Shown: positions 51,610-60,404 of the stretch, in pieces
How the letters are laid out: the number at the start of each line of letters is the position of its first letter
Numbering within the stretch: position 1 is the stretch's first letter
Assembly (NCBI RefSeq): GCF_004804275.1
Contig: NZ_STGI01000002.1
Coordinates: 124,001-188,000, forward strand
Direction of reading: 5' to 3'
Source of the DNA: Herbaspirillum sp. ST 5-3
GTDB taxonomy: Bacteria; Pseudomonadota; Gammaproteobacteria; Burkholderiales; Burkholderiaceae_D
DNA length: 64,000 nucleotides
The notes under the pieces: generated by a model
Databases searched by the model: none
Seen by the model: the letters and a program-made list of their open reading frames with translations, nothing else
Told to the model about the DNA's origin: nothing
Made by a program: the position numbers and the translations under genes

Positions 51610-53022
51610 ATGACAAGCGACCCACAACGCATCCGGCTGACTCGGCGACTTGCGAACTTTTGCGCCGACCAGGCCTTGCATGCACGCTTTCCGTCCTCTG
51701 CCATCCTGACCGCCGAACTCGCCATTGCCGACACCGTCGCCTGCATTCTTGCTGCCGTCGATGATCCCGCCGTCGTCAAGCTCGGGCATACGATACCCGA
51801 CGAACCCTCCGGCCCGTCCAGAAGATCAAACTCGGTTCGCCACGCGTTCCCGGTCTCGGCACGCGATGCAGCCGCGGTCAACGGCTGCGCCGCCCACGCG
51901 CTGGACTTTGACGACAACGTCCTGCCAGCGGTTATCCACTCCAGCGCCATTCTGGTCCCCGCCCTGTTCGCACTGGCCGACGAAATCCATGCGTCGGGCG
52001 CCGACATCGTGCGGGCGTTCATCGTCGGGATGGAGGTCAACGCGCAGATCGGCAGACTCGTCAATCCGAGACATCATGAATCGGGGTGGCACACGATCTC
52101 GACCATCGGGCTCATCGGCGCGGCTGCGGCTTGCGCCGCATTGATGAAACTCGACAGCGACCAGGTCGGACATGCGATGAGCCTCGCCTTCAGCAAGGCC
52201 AGCGGCAGCAAGCTTCAGTTCGGATCGGAAGCCAAACCGATGCAATGCGGATTCTCGGCAGAAGGAGGCGTTTGGGCCGCGCAACTGGCGCGGCAGGGGT
52301 TCGAGGGGAACCGGGAAGTGTTGCAGGGAAAATGGTCTTTTCAGGATTTGTACGCGGGTTGTCGTAGCGACGATATATTCGAGCCGGTGATGTTTCCGGA
52401 CGCGCCGCTTGCCATTGACGAATATCCGCCGGTTGCCAAGCTCTATCCGTGTTGCGGGTCGGCGCATCTTGGCATCGGCGCGCTGCTTGAGCTGCGCGAC
52501 AAGCACCGAATTGCCTTGCAGGACATCGAGCGGATCGATGTTCACATGCAAAAAGTAATGACGGAAAATGTGCGGTACAAGGTGCCGCTCGATGAAAAAG
52601 AGGCTCGCTTCAGCATGCCGTATTGCGCAGCCATTTCGCTGGTGTATGGCATTCCGCGCTTGTCCCATTTCACACCGGAAGCCGTATCGCGGCCCGAACC
52701 CATGGTGGCCCGGCTCATGCCGCTGGTGCATACCGTCGTGCGCGATCCTACTGCCGAGACGCGCAAGCTGCCGTTTGGCGGAGATTGCTGCGTCGAGATC
52801 CGCATGAAGAACGGCGAGGTATTGAAACAGATCGCCGAATGCCCGAAGGGCTGTACCGACAATCCGCTCACCGCGGAAGAGCGGCGTATCAAGTTCCTCG
52901 ACTGCGCGGCTACGCGGCTGGAGGAAGCCCGGGCGGCGCAATTGTATTCCAGCGTTGGGACGCTGTTCCGCACTGAGTCGATTGCCGGTGTAACGTCGGC
53001 ATTGAGGATGCTGCGCTCGTAG
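51610..53022 (+). CDS. MmgE/PrpD family protein, copy 1
   Basis: A 470-residue protein of the MmgE/PrpD fold, whose best known members dehydrate 2-methylcitrate or act on related tricarboxylates. Family blocks: ELAIADTVACILA, DAAAVNGCAAHALDFDDN (with acidic residues 99, 101 and 102), and the Gly-rich YPCCGSAHLGIGALLEL block. The start at 51610 has an AAGGAGAC ribosome site. It is preceded by the divergent GlxA-type regulator and followed, after 600 bases, by an ABC importer. It is strongly similar to the paralog at 60405. It could process an imported tricarboxylate or related acid. Confidence 0.88.
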   Translation: MTSDPQRIRLTRRLANFCADQALHARFPSSAILTAELAIADTVACILAAVDDPAVVKLGHTIPDEPSGPSRRSNSVRHAFPVSARDAAAVNGCAAHALDFDDNVLPAVIHSSAILVPALFALADEIHASGADIVRAFIVGMEVNAQIGRLVNPRHHESGWHTISTIGLIGAAAACAALMKLDSDQVGHAMSLAFSKASGSKLQFGSEAKPMQCGFSAEGGVWAAQLARQGFEGNREVLQGKWSFQDLYAGCRSDDIFEPVMFPDAPLAIDEYPPVAKLYPCCGSAHLGIGALLELRDKHRIALQDIERIDVHMQKVMTENVRYKVPLDEKEARFSMPYCAAISLVYGIPRLSHFTPEAVSRPEPMVARLMPLVHTVVRDPTAETRKLPFGGDCCVEIRMKNGEVLKQIAECPKGCTDNPLTAEERRIKFLDCAATRLEEARAAQLYSSVGTLFRTESIAGVTSALRMLRS

Positions 53023-53640
53023 CTTGCAGTTGCGGCGTCTCTGCCGCATCGTGCCTGCAGGATGAAGAGCAAAAACAAACCGTGCTCTTTACCCTGCAAG
53101 CAATTCAATCCAAAACCCCATCAGAATTCTTCCCTCCTGTCTCTGGCGAAGCGCAGCTTTTGCGCTCCCATCCCCGTTCCAAAACGTCTCTTCCAGTGTC
53201 CTTGGCGCAGCCGGCATGCAGTGCCGCGCCGGCGGAGCGTGGACGCGTTCACCATGTGCAGTTGCAGCAATTTTGCGGCGGTTCCGGCACCAATGATGGC
53301 GGAATAGGCATTCATGAAAAAAATTTCCCGGGATTAGAATCCGTCTCACTGAATCACAAAAAAACAAGGAGACGTGTTGGATTGCGGCGTTCCGGGTTCG
53401 AAACCGGACTGCTTGCTGTTGCCGGCTTGTTCTGCGCAATTACCGGTGTTGATCCAACGAAGTGGCGCGCACGAGTGAGGAAACGAACTCAAGGATCAGC
53501 GTCAGATCGTCCACGAGACGAATGCAAGCCTGCAGCAGTTGCTGCCCTCTCGTCCCCTTGTGCAAAAGGTTCGTTTGAACCTGCAAGCACCTATGGCAAC
53601 GCATAGGCTCCGATGATGTACATCATGGATGGGAGAAACA
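53023..53640. other. Intergenic region upstream of the ABC importer
   Basis: About 620 bases. The last 50 contain two palindromes (listed). The rest has open frames without ribosome sites or known folds. It should contain the importer promoter. Confidence 0.45.
53591..53626. promoter_or_regulatory. Pair of palindromes upstream of the ABC importer
   Basis: CTATG-N6-CATAG (53591-53606) and the perfect 14-base palindrome ATGATGTACATCAT (53613-53626), 15 bases before the binding-protein start. Either may be a regulator site, for example for the LysR or GlxA-type protein nearby. Confidence 0.45.
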
Positions 53641-55233
53641 ATGAAACTCACTCGTGTCGCGCACCACTTCAAGCGTTTCGCCGCTGCGGCTGGTCTTGCT
53701 GCAATCTGCATGGCCGCGCATGCCGAAGATTTTTCACTGGCGATCAGTTCGCCGCCAACTTCGATGGACCCGCATTTTCATGCCAATACGCCCAACTATG
53801 TGGTGTCGGCACACATGTTCGAAGCGCTCGTCAAAATGAACGAGGATAGTACGCCCGTCCCAGGACTGGCCGAATCCTGGAAACCGATCAATGACGTAAC
53901 CTGGGAGTTCAAGTTGCGCAAGGGGGTGAAGTTCCACGACGGTTCCGAACTCACCGCGCAGGATGTAGCCTGGTCGCTGGATCGGCCGGCGACCATGGTG
54001 AACAGCCCGGGAAAATATGACATATTCACGCGATCGATCGCGTCCAAGAAAATCGTCGATCCGTACACGATCCGGCTGACGACGCACGAGCCGTATCCTT
54101 TGCTTCCGCGCGATCTGGCGGCTGTGGTCATTGTGTCGAAGAAAGCCACGGAAGGGCTCAAGTCCGAGGACTTTGCAAACGGCAAGGGAATGATCGGGAC
54201 CGGGCCGTTCAAGTTCGTCCGTTATCTGCGCAACGATCGCGTCGAGATGGAGCGAAACGATCACTACTGGGGGCCCAAGCCTGCGTGGGATAAGGTCTCG
54301 CTCCGCTTCATTTCGAATAACGCGACCCGTCTCGCCGCGCTGTTGGCCGGGGATGTCCAGGCGATCGAGGCCGTGCCGACCGCGGACTTGCCGAAGGTGC
54401 GCGAGAACAGCAATCTGCAACTCTATTCAAAGGTATCGCATCGGCTGATTTACGTCTTCATGGACTCCGCGCGCGACAAGTCACCGTACGTCACCGATGC
54501 CAACGGCAAGATCCTGGAGCACAATCCCTTGAAGGATCGCCGGGTGCGGGCTGCGCTCAGCATGGGCATCAACCGCGAAGCGATACGAGACCGAGTCATG
54601 CAAGGCATGGCGGTCCCGGCAAGCAATCTTGTGCCGATTCGGTTCTTTGGATACAACCCTGCGATCAAGGAAACCAGGTACGACCCGCAAGGCGCCAAGA
54701 AGCTGCTGGCGGAGGCGGGTTATCCGAATGGCTTCGACCTGACTTTGCACACGCCGAACAACCGCTACGTCAATGACGAAAAGATTGCGCAGACCATCGC
54801 ACAGATGTGGGCGAAGATCGGCGTCAATACTCGTGTCGAATCGCAGCCGGTCGCGGTATTCGTGGCGCAGTCTTCACCCAAGAAGAATAGCTACTCGGCA
54901 GGTCTGTTCGGATGGGGAGCGGCCACCGGAGAGTCGTCGTCTTCTCTGCGTGCGATTGCGGCCTGCTACAACAGCGAAAAAGGCATGGGAAGCTCCAACC
55001 GGGGGCCGTATTGCAATCCCAAGGTAGACGCAGTTCTGGAAAAGGCGCTGTACACCATGGACGACGGTGAGCGCCTGAAGCTGTTGCAGGAAGCGACTGC
55101 GGTCCTGACCGACGATGTCGGTGTGATTCCGATTCATCATCAGGTCACGACATGGGCCACGCGCAAGGGTATTGGCTTCACTCCGCGCACGGATGAAACG
55201 AGCTTTGCGCAGGATTTCCATCCGCTGCATTAA
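53641..55233 (+). CDS. Oligopeptide/dipeptide-type ABC importer solute-binding protein
   Basis: A 530-residue periplasmic binding protein of family 5 (DppA/OppA type). The signal peptide is KRFAAAAGLAAICMAAHAE, then FSLAISSPPTSMDPHFHANTP, the VTWEFKLRKGVKFHDGSELTAQDVAWSL block typical of the family, and RRVRAALSMGINREAIRDRVMQG (shown in pieces). It heads a five-gene import operon. Ligands of this family include peptides, nickel, sugars and opines, so the substrate cannot be given; the context of PrpD and amidohydrolase genes suggests an amide- or acid-bearing compound. Confidence 0.9.
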   Translation: MKLTRVAHHFKRFAAAAGLAAICMAAHAEDFSLAISSPPTSMDPHFHANTPNYVVSAHMFEALVKMNEDSTPVPGLAESWKPINDVTWEFKLRKGVKFHDGSELTAQDVAWSLDRPATMVNSPGKYDIFTRSIASKKIVDPYTIRLTTHEPYPLLPRDLAAVVIVSKKATEGLKSEDFANGKGMIGTGPFKFVRYLRNDRVEMERNDHYWGPKPAWDKVSLRFISNNATRLAALLAGDVQAIEAVPTADLPKVRENSNLQLYSKVSHRLIYVFMDSARDKSPYVTDANGKILEHNPLKDRRVRAALSMGINREAIRDRVMQGMAVPASNLVPIRFFGYNPAIKETRYDPQGAKKLLAEAGYPNGFDLTLHTPNNRYVNDEKIAQTIAQMWAKIGVNTRVESQPVAVFVAQSSPKKNSYSAGLFGWGAATGESSSSLRAIAACYNSEKGMGSSNRGPYCNPKVDAVLEKALYTMDDGERLKLLQEATAVLTDDVGVIPIHHQVTTWATRKGIGFTPRTDETSFAQDFHPLH

Positions 55234-55290
55234 CTTTGCCTGCCGTTCGTCCGGCAGTGGCCGGGCGAACGCTGAATTGATCGGATTGCC

Positions 55291-56268
55291 ATGCTTGTAT
55301 TTATCATTCGCCGCTTATTGCAAAGCATCGTCGTGCTGGCAGTTGTCTCGCTGCTGGTGTTCGTCGGCGTGTACGCCATCGGCAACCCGGTGGAAATTTT
55401 GATTCATCCGGACGCTACGCAGGTCGAACGCGAAGCCATGATCGCTGCGATGGGCCTGGACAAGCCGGTGTGGATGCAGTATCTCGTATTCGTCGCCAAT
55501 GCCTTGCGCGGCGACCTGGGGAACTCCTTTGTCTATGCGTCGCCGGCGATCTCGCTCATTCTGGAGCGCATGCCGGCCACGCTGGAACTGGCCGTCGCCG
55601 CGATTCTGATCTCGGTCGTCATCGGAATACCGCTCGGCCTGTGGGCCGGATTGCGGCCGAATCGACTCGTCGGGCGCGGCATCATGTTGTTCTCGATTCT
55701 CGGCTTTTCCCTTCCCACGTTCTGGGTCGGGCTCATGTTCATCATGGTTTTCTCGGTGCAGCTCGGCTGGCTGCCTTCCAGTGGACGCGGCCCGACCACG
55801 CTGCTGCTCGGGCTGCCCGTAAGCTTCCTGTCGTGGGAAGGCATTCGGCATCTGATCATGCCGGCGACCAATCTGGCGCTCTTCAATATCGCCATGGTGA
55901 TCCGCCTCACGCGGGCGGGAACGCAGGAGGCGCTATTGCAGGACTACGTGAAGTTTGCACGGGCAAAAGGCCTTTCGGAGATCCGGATCATCGGCGTGCA
56001 TGTCTTGAAGAACATCATGGTTCCGATCGTCACGGTGCTGGGTTTGCAGTTCGGTGCGATCATCGCTTTCGCCATCGTGACGGAATCGATCTTTGCATGG
56101 CCCGGCATGGGAAAACTGATCATCGATTCGATCATGATGCTGGACCGCCCGGTCATTGTGGCCTATCTGATGTTGATCGTCGTGTTTTTCGTGCTGATCA
56201 ACCTGGCCGTCGATATCGCCTACTCGCTGCTTGACCCACGCGTCCGGCTCACGGAAGCAAAAGGATGA
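55291..56268 (+). CDS. ABC importer permease, DppB/OppB type
   Basis: A 325-residue permease with six membrane segments. It starts MLVFIIRRLLQSIVVLAVVSL as usual for DppB, and shows the VYASPAISLILERMPATLELA block and the EAA-type loop YVKFARAKGLSEIRIIGVHVLKN. It pairs with the DppC-type permease encoded next. The ribosome site is weak; the start is fixed by the conserved N-terminus. Confidence 0.92.
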   Translation: MLVFIIRRLLQSIVVLAVVSLLVFVGVYAIGNPVEILIHPDATQVEREAMIAAMGLDKPVWMQYLVFVANALRGDLGNSFVYASPAISLILERMPATLELAVAAILISVVIGIPLGLWAGLRPNRLVGRGIMLFSILGFSLPTFWVGLMFIMVFSVQLGWLPSSGRGPTTLLLGLPVSFLSWEGIRHLIMPATNLALFNIAMVIRLTRAGTQEALLQDYVKFARAKGLSEIRIIGVHVLKNIMVPIVTVLGLQFGAIIAFAIVTESIFAWPGMGKLIIDSIMMLDRPVIVAYLMLIVVFFVLINLAVDIAYSLLDPRVRLTEAKG

Positions 56269-56270
56269 AC

Positions 56271-57170
56271 ATGAAACCAGCAACTCTGGCCCCCGAAACG
56301 CCGTTCCAGCGATTCAGGAGGGACTTCTTCGCCAGCACCACGGCGACCATCGGATTGATCGTGCTGGGCCTGATCATTATCGTCGCCGTGTGCGCGCCGC
56401 TGATCGCGCCGCAAAACCCCTATGACTTGATGAAGCTTGACATCATGGACTCCCGCCTCACACCGGGAACGCCGTCCGCCGACGGGGCGATGCGCTACGT
56501 ATTGGGAACGGACGAGCAGGGGAGGGATATCCTGTCGGCCATCATGTACGGGCTGCGCACATCCGTCTTGGTGGGTGTGAGCAGTACCGTGATTGCGCTC
56601 GGTATCGGTCTGGGTCTCGGTCTCGCCGCAGGCTATGCCGGCGGCCGGGTCGAATCCCTGATCATGCGAATCGTGGATATCCAGTTGTCGTTTCCGCCGA
56701 TTCTGCTGGCGCTCATCCTGCTGGCGACGAGCGGCCCCGGCGTCGGAAAAATCATCATCGCGCTGGTCGCGGTGCAGTGGGCCTATTATGCGCGGACCGC
56801 GCGCAGCGCGGCGCTGGTGGAGCGAAGGAAAGAGTATATCGAGGCGGCCATGGCGCTGGGGCTCTCTTCGCGGCGCGTCGTGTTCCGGCATCTGCTACCG
56901 AACTGCCTGCCGCCCTTGATTGTCATCGCCGCACTCCAGGTGGCACATGCCATCTCGCTCGAATCCACGCTGTCATTCCTCGGCATGGGGCTGCCGGTCA
57001 CGGAGCCGTCGCTGGGACTGCTCATTGCAAACGGATTCCAGTACCTGCTGTCCGGGAAATACTGGATCAGCCTGTTTCCGGGCCTTGCGCTGCTTTTCAC
57101 GATCGTTGCCATCAACGTCGTCGCGGACCAGCTTCGGGATGTCCTCAATCCCCGGCTGCAGACTCAATAG
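56271..57170 (+). CDS. ABC importer permease, DppC/OppC type
   Basis: A 299-residue permease. It has a hydrophilic N-terminus, then TATIGLIVLGLIIIVAVCAPLIAP, the conserved LGTDEQGRDILSAIMYGLRTSVLVG block, and the EAA-loop YIEAAMALGLSSRRVVFRHLLPN. The start at 56271 has AAAGGA at a six-base distance; an ATG at 56265 overlaps the previous stop but has no spacing. It forms the channel with the DppB-type subunit. Confidence 0.92.
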   Translation: MKPATLAPETPFQRFRRDFFASTTATIGLIVLGLIIIVAVCAPLIAPQNPYDLMKLDIMDSRLTPGTPSADGAMRYVLGTDEQGRDILSAIMYGLRTSVLVGVSSTVIALGIGLGLGLAAGYAGGRVESLIMRIVDIQLSFPPILLALILLATSGPGVGKIIIALVAVQWAYYARTARSAALVERRKEYIEAAMALGLSSRRVVFRHLLPNCLPPLIVIAALQVAHAISLESTLSFLGMGLPVTEPSLGLLIANGFQYLLSGKYWISLFPGLALLFTIVAINVVADQLRDVLNPRLQTQ

Positions 57171-57182
57171 GGAGCAGTCGAC

Positions 57183-58163
57183 ATGAGCACAACCGTATTG
57201 AAAGTCGAGAACCTGCGCACCCACTTCTTTTCCCGGGCGGGTGTCGTCAAGGCCGTCGATGGCGTCTCGTTTCAGGTGGGCGCGGGCGAAGTGGTCGGCC
57301 TGGTCGGGGAATCCGGATCCGGCAAGTCGATCACCGGATATTCCATCATGGGACTGGTGTCCGAGCCGGGAAAAATCGTCGGCGGCAGCATCCGTTTCAT
57401 GGGCAAGGAATTGCGCGGACTGTCGCAGTCGCAGATGCGCGCGATTCGCGGCAAGGACATCGCGATGATCTTCCAGGACCCGATGATGACCTTGAACCCG
57501 GTGCTGCGCATCGACACGCAAATGATCGAAGCCATCGCCGCACACAGCAAGGTCGGGGCGAAGCGTGCACGCGAGCTGGCGCGCGACGCGCTGGCCCGCG
57601 TCGGCATCCCCTCGCCAGATGAGCGGCTGCTGGCCTATCCGCACCAGTTCTCCGGCGGCATGCGTCAACGGGTGGCCATCGCGATTGCCTTGCTGAACAA
57701 TCCGAAGCTGATCATCTGCGACGAGCCGACCACGGCGCTCGATGTGACCATACAGAGCCAGATTCTGTGCGAAATGCAATCGCTCTGCCGCGAGTCGGGT
57801 ACCGCGCTGATCTGGGTGACGCACGACCTTTCCGTGGTCGCCGGGCTGGCGGATTCGTTATGCGTCATGTATGCCGGCAAGATCGTCGAAAGCGGAAACA
57901 CCGCCGACGTGCTCGACCGCGCCATGCATCCTTACACCCGAGGCCTGATCGGTTCGATTCCGGCCTTGAACCAGCGCGGTCGAATGCTGAGGCAAATTCC
58001 CGGCGTGACGCCATCCCTGCTCAATCTCGGCGCGGGATGTGCGTTCCGCGAACGCTGCGAGCACGCGTCGCCGGCGTGCACGCAAGACCCGCCGCTGAGC
58101 AGCGTGCTTCGGCATTCGCTCCGATGCTTTCACCCCCTATCCGAAGTCGAGGCAGTGCAATGA
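57183..58163 (+). CDS. ABC importer ATPase, DppD/OppD type
   Basis: A 326-residue ATPase. Walker A is VGESGSGKSITGYS, the Q-loop is AMIFQDPMMTLNP, the signature is FSGGMRQRVAIAIALL and Walker B is LIICDEPTTALDVT. The C-terminal oligopeptide-type domain has a Cys set (GAGCAFRERCEHASPACTQDPP) that in this family may hold an iron-sulfur cluster. The stop overlaps the next start by four bases. Confidence 0.93.
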   Translation: MSTTVLKVENLRTHFFSRAGVVKAVDGVSFQVGAGEVVGLVGESGSGKSITGYSIMGLVSEPGKIVGGSIRFMGKELRGLSQSQMRAIRGKDIAMIFQDPMMTLNPVLRIDTQMIEAIAAHSKVGAKRARELARDALARVGIPSPDERLLAYPHQFSGGMRQRVAIAIALLNNPKLIICDEPTTALDVTIQSQILCEMQSLCRESGTALIWVTHDLSVVAGLADSLCVMYAGKIVESGNTADVLDRAMHPYTRGLIGSIPALNQRGRMLRQIPGVTPSLLNLGAGCAFRERCEHASPACTQDPPLSSVLRHSLRCFHPLSEVEAVQ

Positions 58164-59221
58164 GTATCCAGTACCTTGCGGGGGAAGCGCCGCGGCCGAT
58201 CCTGAGCGTGAAGACCGTCGGCAAGAAATTCATCAAGCCGCTCGATGTCGCCGCCAAGATGGCGAACCTGTTCGGCGCCGGATTGAAAGAGGAAGTCGTG
58301 CATGCGGTCGACAGCGTGACGCTCGACATACGTGCAGGCGAAGTCGTCGGCCTGGTGGGCGAATCCGGTTGCGGCAAGTCCACGCTCGGCCGCATGGTCG
58401 TCGGCTTGCATGGATTGAGCTCGGGCACGCGCTTCTGGAAGGGGCGGGACATCGACCAGATGGATGCCGCGCAAAAGCGCGCGACGCGACTGGCAATCCA
58501 GATGATCTTTCAGGACCCTTATGCGTCCCTGAATCCGCGCATGCGGGTGCAGGATATCGTTGGCGAGGCACCGGTCGTCCACGGCCTGGTCGAGCGGGCC
58601 ATGCAAAAGGAATATGTAGAAGAGAAGCTGAAGCTGGTGGGGCTGGACCCGCTGATGATCCGCCGCTTTCCGCACCAGTTTTCCGGCGGCCAGCGCGCTC
58701 GCGTGGGCATTGCGCGCGCACTGGCGGTGAATCCCGAATTCCTGGTGTGCGATGAGGCGGTGGCCGCACTCGACGTATCGATCCAGGCGCAGGTGCTGAA
58801 CCTGTTCGTCTCGCTGCGCGACATGCTGAACCTGACCTATCTGTTCATCAGCCATGATCTGAGCGTCGTGCGCCATCTTTCCGACCGGGTCGTCATCATG
58901 TACCTCGGCCGCGTCGTCGAAGTGGCCGCGACGGACGAGATTTTCTCGCGGGCGAATCATCCCTATACGCAAGCCTTGCTCGCGTCGGCGCCCGAAATGA
59001 CCGTCAGAAAAAAGGTGTTCGCAGCGGTGCGCGGCGAAATTCCATCGCCCTTGAATCCGCCGTCCGGTTGCCATTTTCATCCGCGCTGCCCGCACGCGAT
59101 GGATCGTTGCAAGAGCGAGCGGCCGGAATTGGTCGAGATCGCGCCGCTGCATTTCTCAGCCTGTCATCTGGAGCAAGGCGCGGCACGAGCCATCACGCCG
59201 CTGCAGGCTGCAGCAAGATGA
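58160..59221 (+). CDS. ABC importer ATPase, DppF/OppF type
   Basis: A 353-residue ATPase. Walker A is VGESGCGKSTLGRM, the signature is FSGGQRARVGIARAL and Walker B is EFLVCDEAVAALDVS. The C-terminal Cys-rich block is PPSGCHFHPRCPHAMDRC. It has a longer N-terminal insertion (residues ~15-50) than E. coli DppF. With the previous ATPase it powers the importer. The ATG at 58160 overlaps the previous stop. Confidence 0.93.
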   Translation: MSIQYLAGEAPRPILSVKTVGKKFIKPLDVAAKMANLFGAGLKEEVVHAVDSVTLDIRAGEVVGLVGESGCGKSTLGRMVVGLHGLSSGTRFWKGRDIDQMDAAQKRATRLAIQMIFQDPYASLNPRMRVQDIVGEAPVVHGLVERAMQKEYVEEKLKLVGLDPLMIRRFPHQFSGGQRARVGIARALAVNPEFLVCDEAVAALDVSIQAQVLNLFVSLRDMLNLTYLFISHDLSVVRHLSDRVVIMYLGRVVEVAATDEIFSRANHPYTQALLASAPEMTVRKKVFAAVRGEIPSPLNPPSGCHFHPRCPHAMDRCKSERPELVEIAPLHFSACHLEQGAARAITPLQAAAR

Positions 59222-59278
59222 ACTGAACAGGATATTTCAACCGGCAGGTTCAACATATCGATATCCGAGGGAACAGCA

Positions 59279-60169
59279 ATGCAGCTTTTGCCCCACTCCT
59301 TGACGGCTATCCGGGTGTTTGACGCGGTGGCGCGGCATGCTTCGTGCTCGCGTGCCGCCGACGAGCTTTTTCTAACCCAGAGCGCCGTCAGCAAGCAATT
59401 GCAGTCACTGGAAGACTACCTGGGCGTGAAACTGTTTACGCGCCTGCACCAGGGCGTCGCGCTGACCGACCCCGGTGCGGAGTACTGGCAGGCGGTGAAG
59501 CCCGCGCTCACCATTCTGGCCGACGCGACAGTCAAGGCGCGCATGCAGATGAATGACGACGCGACGATCCATCTAGGGCTGCCGGCGACGTTCGGACAGA
59601 AATGGCTGATTCAGCGCGTCGCGGAGTTCACGCGCCTGCATCCCGACATTACGGTTCAGTTCGCTCCTAAGCAAACGACGGCTTCCGCATCCGCGATCTT
59701 CTCTGCCGAGATTCGCGCCGGCCGCGGCGTATGGGAGGGCATGCACAGTCACTACCTGATGGGACGCGAGCTGTTCGCCGTGTGCAGTCCCGCCGTGGCG
59801 AGCGCGATAGGGACCAGGACGGCAGAGCAGCTCCTGAACTATCGATTGCTGGAGCATGTGCGTTTTCCGCAAATGTGGCACCGCTGGTTTGCCGCCAGGC
59901 GAGTATCCGCCCACGAAGGAAGAAACGCGCAGCGATACGAGCAGTTCTCAGTGATGATCTCGGCGCTGTCCGCAGGGATGGGAATCGGACTGATGCCGAG
60001 ATGCCTGATCGAACAGGAGATGGCGGATGGCACGCTCACTGCGTTGTTCGAGGAGCCATTGAAAACGGAATACGGGTATTACCTCACGTACCGGAAGGAT
60101 CAGTATCCGTCGACCGCGTTGAAGCGGTTTTCGGACTGGTTGCTGCAACTATGTGCGGCATCGGAATGA
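59279..60169 (+). CDS. LysR-family regulator (GcvA-like)
   Basis: A 296-residue regulator with the N-terminal LysR helix-turn-helix (AIRVFDAVARHASCSRAADELFLTQSAVSKQL, shown here as adjacent blocks AIRVFDAVARH and ADELFLTQSAVSKQL) and a C-terminal effector-binding domain. The ribosome site is GAGGGAAC. It follows the ATPase genes by 57 bases in the same direction and lies upstream of the second MmgE/PrpD gene, so it may be part of the operon and control it. Its coinducer is unknown. Confidence 0.88.
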   Translation: MQLLPHSLTAIRVFDAVARHASCSRAADELFLTQSAVSKQLQSLEDYLGVKLFTRLHQGVALTDPGAEYWQAVKPALTILADATVKARMQMNDDATIHLGLPATFGQKWLIQRVAEFTRLHPDITVQFAPKQTTASASAIFSAEIRAGRGVWEGMHSHYLMGRELFAVCSPAVASAIGTRTAEQLLNYRLLEHVRFPQMWHRWFAARRVSAHEGRNAQRYEQFSVMISALSAGMGIGLMPRCLIEQEMADGTLTALFEEPLKTEYGYYLTYRKDQYPSTALKRFSDWLLQLCAASE

Positions 60170-60210
60170 CGCGACATCGGTTTCCACGAATGCGTTCCTT
60201 GCCGGGTCAG

Positions 60211-60242
60211 AAAAAAGGCCCAAGCACAGGTGCCTGGGCCAA
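60211..60242 (-). terminator. Terminator-like hairpin, better on the minus strand
   Basis: GGCCCA...TGGGCC with a stem extended by AGCACAGGTGCC; an A-run on the left becomes a U-run on the minus strand. On the plus strand it lies 43 bases after the LysR gene without a U-run. No leftward gene ends here. Confidence 0.5.
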
Positions 60243-60404
60243 CGCGGGAGTTTTTACCCGTGGAGACATTGATGATTTGTCGCACAACGCTTCCAGCGGA
60301 GTGTTGCGCACCCGGCACCGTCTTGCAATCGACAAAATTTCGGTACGTCATTCCAAAGCGGCATACACCCGAACAACCTCACCATCCATCATTCATCATC
60401 CATC

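Noticed and set aside
51610-53022. 2-methylcitrate dehydratase of the propionate pathway
   Set aside because: No prpB, prpC or acnD is nearby and the neighbours are an importer and amidohydrolase; only family-level naming is justified.
53082-53606. A 174-codon frame upstream of the importer
   Set aside because: No start signal and no recognisable domain; it overlaps palindromic control sequences.
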